From assembly GCF_000259235.1 (NCBI RefSeq), contig NC_017733.1, positions 372,001 through 436,000 on the forward strand: a stretch of 64,000 nt of DNA. The letters run 5' to 3'. Position 1 is the first letter of the stretch, and every line of letters starts with the position of its first letter. Positions 60,191 through 64,000 of the stretch are shown one piece after another. Both the position numbers and the translations under genes were made by a program. The notes under the pieces were generated by a model. That model did no database searches and was not told where the DNA came from. It saw only the letters and a list, made by a program, of their open reading frames with translations. The DNA comes from Helicobacter pylori_CU. GTDB taxonomy: Bacteria; Campylobacterota; Campylobacteria; Campylobacterales; Helicobacteraceae.

Positions 60191-62218
60191 TTAAAAGGTT
60201 TTAAGGGCTTGTTTTTCAAGATAATCCTGTGAATTTAAAGGATCGTTAGGGTTTGAAACTTTAGTATAACGGCCTTTAGAATTTAACTCGTAGCGTTTCA
60301 AGGTGTCTTTTAATTGGATTTCTAAAATATGCAACAATTTATGAGCGATCTTTGGGTTTGTGGCGGGAACAAGCAATTCCACGCGCCTTTCTAAATTCCT
60401 GGGCATTAAATCCGCACTAGAAAAATAGATATTCTCATGTTTAAAATAATAAATGCGTGCATGTTCTAAATATTTCCCCACGATAGAATACACCCTGATA
60501 TTTTCGCTCAACCCCTTGACTTGGGGCTTTAAACAGCAAATCCCTCTAATAATGAGATCAATTTTAACCCCTTTTTGAGAGGCTTGATAGAGCCATTCAA
60601 TGATTTCGCTATCCACTAGGGCGTTGGCTTTTAAAATGATATAGCCTTCTTGTTTGTGATTCATTTCATTTTGAATGAGTTCAATGATTTTAGGCTTGAT
60701 CTGTTTGGGCGCCATAAAAAGCGTTTCTAATGCGCTATTAGTCGCACTACTCGTAAGCAAGGAATGGAAAAGCTTGATAATGTCGTTAGCGATTTCATTT
60801 TTAGCGCTAAAAAAACTCACATCAGTATAGATTCTAGCGCTCAAAGGGTTGTAATTGCCCGTGCTTAAATGGGTGAAATGGCGTAATTGGTTGTCTGTTT
60901 TTTTAGTGATCACTAGTATTTTAGCATGCACTTTGAGTTTGAAAACGCCATAAACGACTAACGCGCCCGCCCTTTCTAAAGCTTTTGCCCAGTGCAGATT
61001 GCTTTCTTCATCAAAACGCGCTTTTAATTCCACTAAAACGCTCACTTGAATCTTGCTCGCCGCTTCAATTAAGGCTTTGACAATGGGGGAATGCTTGCCC
61101 ACACGATAAAGCGTCATTTTGATAGAAAGGGTGGTCGGATCGCTAGCGGCTTGCTCTATTAAATCGATCACAGGCTCAAAACTTTCATAAGGATGGAACA
61201 GCAACAGATCCTGTTTTTCTATGGATTTGAAAAGATCGTTTTCATTGAAATGAGGGTGGATTTTGGGCGTGAAATTGGGCGATTTGAGCGTTTTAAAATC
61301 GCTATGATTGACTAATTCCCACAAATCCCCTAAATTGAGCATGATCGCGCTTTTATAAATATGCATGCCGGTGAGTTTGTGCTTTTTGTAAGAGTGGGTT
61401 TGAAAACTCCTTAAAGACGCTAAAAGGGTTTTTAAAAGCTCTTGACTCCCTTTTTGGGTTTGCAAGCGCACGATTTCGCCTTGGTTTCGTTTTCTCAAAC
61501 TCTTACTCATCAAATCCGCATAATCATGCGCTTCGTCTTCAGTGATGGCAATATCCGCATCGCAAGTTACCCTAAACGCCATGCAGTCTAAAATCTCATG
61601 CTCTAAAAACAATTCTTCTAAATGCGCTTCTACGATTTCTTCAGCCAACACAAACAAGCCTTTTTCTAGCTCCACAAAACGGAAAATAAAAGAGGGGAGT
61701 TTGATGAGTGCATAGGAGGCGTTTTGGGTTTCTTTGTCTTTGATGTGGGCAAAAAGCGCGAAAGTCAAATTCGCTAAAGGCGGGAAAGTGTGCGAAGAAT
61801 CCAACTTAAAAGGCAAAACTAACGCATAAAGCTGCTCTTTAAAATAGGTTTTAGCCTTCGCTTTTTGCTCTAAATTCAATTCATTATAGGGGGTGATACA
61901 AAGCCCTTTTTTGAAGAGTAGGGCTTGGATTTTTTGGAATTCCAACTCCCTTTCTTCAATTTCATGCGCTAAATAGTGCTTGATTTTTTCTAATTGTTCT
62001 TCAGGGCTTGCACCATCAATGCCTTTAGAGGCGATTTTATGTTCATAGAGTTGTTTAAGCCCTGCCACTCTTATCATGTAAAATTCGTCTAAATTCGTGT
62101 CATAAATGGCTAAAAATTTCAAGCGCTCTAATAAAGGCAAGCTCTCATCTTTGGCTTCGTTTAAAACCCTTGTGTTAAAAGCTAACCATGAAAGCTCTCG
62201 GTTAAAGAAACGATTCAA
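60191..62218 (-). CDS. ppk: Polyphosphate kinase 1
   Basis: 675 residues from the TTG at 62218 (AAGGA six bases upstream, start NRFFNRELSWLAFN); the frame is open five codons further, to 62233. The two HKD-like halves are visible: KLKVHAKILVI (His near 430) and HARIYYFKHENIYFSSADLMPRN. The phosphorylated His is expected in the first. It makes polyphosphate from ATP. Confidence 0.96.
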   Translation of the reverse strand: MNRFFNRELSWLAFNTRVLNEAKDESLPLLERLKFLAIYDTNLDEFYMIRVAGLKQLYEHKIASKGIDGASPEEQLEKIKHYLAHEIEERELEFQKIQALLFKKGLCITPYNELNLEQKAKAKTYFKEQLYALVLPFKLDSSHTFPPLANLTFALFAHIKDKETQNASYALIKLPSFIFRFVELEKGLFVLAEEIVEAHLEELFLEHEILDCMAFRVTCDADIAITEDEAHDYADLMSKSLRKRNQGEIVRLQTQKGSQELLKTLLASLRSFQTHSYKKHKLTGMHIYKSAIMLNLGDLWELVNHSDFKTLKSPNFTPKIHPHFNENDLFKSIEKQDLLLFHPYESFEPVIDLIEQAASDPTTLSIKMTLYRVGKHSPIVKALIEAASKIQVSVLVELKARFDEESNLHWAKALERAGALVVYGVFKLKVHAKILVITKKTDNQLRHFTHLSTGNYNPLSARIYTDVSFFSAKNEIANDIIKLFHSLLTSSATNSALETLFMAPKQIKPKIIELIQNEMNHKQEGYIILKANALVDSEIIEWLYQASQKGVKIDLIIRGICCLKPQVKGLSENIRVYSIVGKYLEHARIYYFKHENIYFSSADLMPRNLERRVELLVPATNPKIAHKLLHILEIQLKDTLKRYELNSKGRYTKVSNPNDPLNSQDYLEKQALKTF

Positions 62219-62312
62219 TAGAAATCCTTTCAATCATCATGTTTAAAAATCAGTTTTATTTAGTGTGATTATATAATGAAATGATAATCATTGAAGCTTT
62301 TTTAAAAAGTCA

Positions 62313-62390
62313 TGGTCGGAGTAGCGGGATTCAAACCCACGACCTCACCCACCCCAAGGGTGCGCGCTAATCAGGCTGCGCCATACTCCG
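62313..62390 (-). tRNA. tRNA-Pro (anticodon GGG)
   Basis: On minus, CGGAGTA pairs with TACTCCG, followed by A and an encoded CCA. D arm GCGCAGCC...GCGC, anticodon stem CACCC/GGGTG with loop TTGGGGT (anticodon GGG), and a T arm containing GGTTTGAATCC. 78 nucleotides. It marks the boundary between the conserved ppk region and the restriction-modification locus. Confidence 0.93.
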
Positions 62391-62477
62391 CAATCAAAAA
62401 GGGAGATTGTAGCGCAAGTTTGCTTAGTTGTTGCTTATGTTTGGTTTTTGTTTGTTGTAGGTTAGACACAAAAACCT

Positions 62478-62645
62478 AAAAAATGCTCAAAGGCATTTTT
62501 TAAAATAAAAATATAAAAGAGCTTGACGCTAGTCAAATGATAGCTTATTGAAAAGCGGTCTTCTCGGGTTAGGGGGTTTATTAAGGGGGTTAAGGGGGTA
62601 TTATCGCAAAATACCCCCTATCCCCTTAAAGAAATGAGTTTTACT
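62478..62645. repeat. Dispersed intergenic repeat, best copy, with strong hairpins
   Basis: The left end is a perfect hairpin AAAAAATGC-TCAAAG-GCATTTTTT (62478-62501), usable as a bidirectional terminator. Further right, GGGGGTATT and AATACCCCC pair perfectly around ATCGCAA, extended by imperfect G-rich/C-rich arms. The right end CCCTTAAAGAAATGAGTTT also occurs near 30340. The rest of the 62391-62655 gap shows no ORF. Confidence 0.6.
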
Positions 62646-62655
62646 ATAAGGTTTT

Positions 62656-63762
62656 TTATTTAGGTTTGACTTGTTGTTTTAAGAGTAGGGGGAGTAAAAA
62701 GTCTCTGATTTGTTCTAATTTTTTAGAAGTTCTTGTGTTAATGGATATAAGCGTGAATAGGGGTATAATAATTTGATTAAATCTTTTAATTTCATGCGCG
62801 GACGGCATGTAAATAGGATATTTTTTAAGCAAATTTTTTTGTAAGTGTTTAAGGCTAGTTCCTTGAAAAAAGCTTTGATTGATATGGGTTTTTATGCTTG
62901 AAAGCAGTAAATATAAATAGTCGCTAAATTCGTTAGCGCAAATACACCAAGTATCCGTTGAATAAGAAGCTTTGCTTACATAAAATTTGATACCAGCATT
63001 ACCCCCAGTGTTTAAAAAGCAATTTCTGCCATCAATGATCGCTTTAGGATAGGATAAGATATTATCTCCGCTTGTAAAAAAGGGGTATTTATCTTGGGTT
63101 TTTTGGGCGTTTTTAACCATAATACTAGATTTAGGATTTTCAATAATAATTTGTTCTAGCTTTGCATTTTTAGGTTTGTATTTGAAATAATATTCATAGA
63201 CTTTATGAGCGAGGGTGTGTAAAAGCTCATTGATTTTATGGTTGTTCTCTATTTTTTGATCTAAGACAGAAAGCGTGCTGGCGATTTTTTGTTGTGTTTC
63301 TAGTGGGTAAAGTTTGATTTTAACATTAAGAAAATCTAAGGGCGTGATAGAGGGGTAGCTAGAAGTCCCACATTCTGCAATGCGTTGCAAGTAATGAATA
63401 ATTTTATCTTGAGTAATATAATAATACAAATAATTAGGGTCTAATTTTTCTAAGTCTATAATATCTATTACGATAAAAGCGGTAGAAACTAAAAAATTTT
63501 TTGGAATTTCTTTGATAATCCCAAAGTGGCGTTGGTTAGGTCTTACACTAGAATAAATAATGCTATTAATGGAGCATTTTCGTTTAGCTCTTGAAGGCAA
63601 TTTTTCTTTTGTTAAATCAATTTTTAGAAAAGCATTTATTCTATTGTTTGTGATGTTATCAGTATCTAAATAATAAACTTTTTTGTAATTGTCTTCTTTA
63701 GTGTAGTTGTTTTGATTGATAGCAATTACTGAATTATTTTTTAAATCTAAAAGTTTAGTCAT
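62656..63762 (-). CDS. hsdS: HsdS, type I restriction-modification specificity subunit
   Basis: 368 residues. Two target-recognition regions (about 1-150 and 205-335) are separated by the conserved helix block PLETQQKIASTLSVLDQKIENNHKINELL (about 155-183). The C-terminal repeat LEQIRDFLLPLLL closes the second half. This is the modular layout that lets HsdS switch specificity by recombination. It overlaps hsdM by eight bases. Confidence 0.92.
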   Translation of the reverse strand: MTKLLDLKNNSVIAINQNNYTKEDNYKKVYYLDTDNITNNRINAFLKIDLTKEKLPSRAKRKCSINSIIYSSVRPNQRHFGIIKEIPKNFLVSTAFIVIDIIDLEKLDPNYLYYYITQDKIIHYLQRIAECGTSSYPSITPLDFLNVKIKLYPLETQQKIASTLSVLDQKIENNHKINELLHTLAHKVYEYYFKYKPKNAKLEQIIIENPKSSIMVKNAQKTQDKYPFFTSGDNILSYPKAIIDGRNCFLNTGGNAGIKFYVSKASYSTDTWCICANEFSDYLYLLLSSIKTHINQSFFQGTSLKHLQKNLLKKYPIYMPSAHEIKRFNQIIIPLFTLISINTRTSKKLEQIRDFLLPLLLKQQVKPK

Positions 63763-64000
63763 GATTAAGATTTCCTAAAGTTTCTAAAATTTCTTGTTGC
63801 AAGCTCTGGCTTTCATCAAAAAGGCTCGCTAGTTCGCTTGAATATTGTTGCATCAAGTTTTCAAACTCCGCTTGGCTGATTTTCTCGCTCGTGTCTTCTA
63901 TAGTGAAATACTGCCCGGGGTTTAGAGAATAATTTTTTTCTGTGATTTCATCAAAAGAAACCAGAGCGCAAAAATCCGATTTTGGGGTTTTATTTTGAAA
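63755..64000 (-). CDS. hsdM: HsdM, type I DNA methyltransferase, C-terminal end
   Basis: 81 residues are visible before the stop at 63755-63757; the rest lies beyond the window. ITEKNYSLNPGQYF is the typical HsdM block near its C-terminus, followed by a helical, Gln/Glu-rich tail. It methylates adenine in the sequence chosen by HsdS. The catalytic part is not visible. Confidence 0.85.
   Translation of the reverse strand, partial: FQNKTPKSDFCALVSFDEITEKNYSLNPGQYFTIEDTSEKISQAEFENLMQQYSSELASLFDESQSLQQEILETLGNLNHD

Noticed and set aside
62391..62655. CRISPR-like array after tRNA-Pro
   Set aside because: The G-rich segments repeat without constant spacer lengths or a fixed direct repeat; hairpin arms explain them.

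Overview
The window is a stretch of Helicobacter pylori chromosome, or a very close relative. The low-GC sequence holds many H. pylori hallmarks: the cheY1-prmA-ftsH-pssA-copA-copP operon, the orphan regulators HsrA and HP1021, the RepG small RNA, an IspDF fusion, the cbpA-hspR-rarA heat-shock operon, and paralogous outer-membrane proteins. Gene order runs like the HP1075 to HP1010 interval of strain 26695. After ppk and a tRNA-Pro it switches to a type I restriction-modification locus, so the right edge is where strain-variable DNA begins. HP numbers are recalled from family and gene order and were not checked by search.

Layout. 1-1.5 kb: the end of an unrecognised gene and one small ORF. 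1.5-8.2 kb (minus): chemotaxis, stress and copper operon read from cheY1 to copP. 8.4-14.5 kb: an outer-membrane protein, tRNA-Ser, then a minus-strand block for RNA modification (rsmG, queA), Tat export (tatB, tatC), Holliday junction resolution (ruvB) and pantothenate synthesis (panB). 14.6-25.2 kb (plus): three related outer-membrane proteins, an M23-like envelope protein, minC, lpxC, a TsaB-like gene, thrB, then ylxR-infB-rbfA-rimP. 25.3-30.5 kb: acsA, a phosphoesterase, RepG, hsrA and a long intergenic region with a candidate type I toxin-antitoxin-like locus. 30.5-43 kb: flagellar genes (flhA, flhF, flhG, fliA, fliM, fliY) mixed with rpsO, waaL, aroQ, pepQ and folK. 43-51 kb: a lipocalin-like secreted protein, fur, the heat-shock operon, a Hof-like outer-membrane protein, an exonuclease with no usual start codon, and HP1021. 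50.5-62.2 kb (minus): ispDF, htrA, an amino acid permease, pgsA, a FabL-like reductase, dapA, an M16 peptidase, pyrD and ppk. 62.3-64 kb: tRNA-Pro, a repeat, hsdS and the end of hsdM.

Working together: flhA, flhF/flhG, fliA and fliM/fliY with cheY1 supply export, placement control, late-gene transcription and the switch for the polar flagella. Fur, HspR, HsrA and HP1021 are four regulators of metal, stress and housekeeping genes. FtsH, HtrA, CbpA and Tat form an envelope and protein quality-control set.

The best leads are the hydrophobic micro-peptide with an opposed promoter near 30.0 kb, the exonuclease whose catalytic N-terminus lies upstream of every usual start codon, the FabL-like enzyme usually labelled a steroid dehydrogenase, and a dispersed intergenic repeat seen in about five places.
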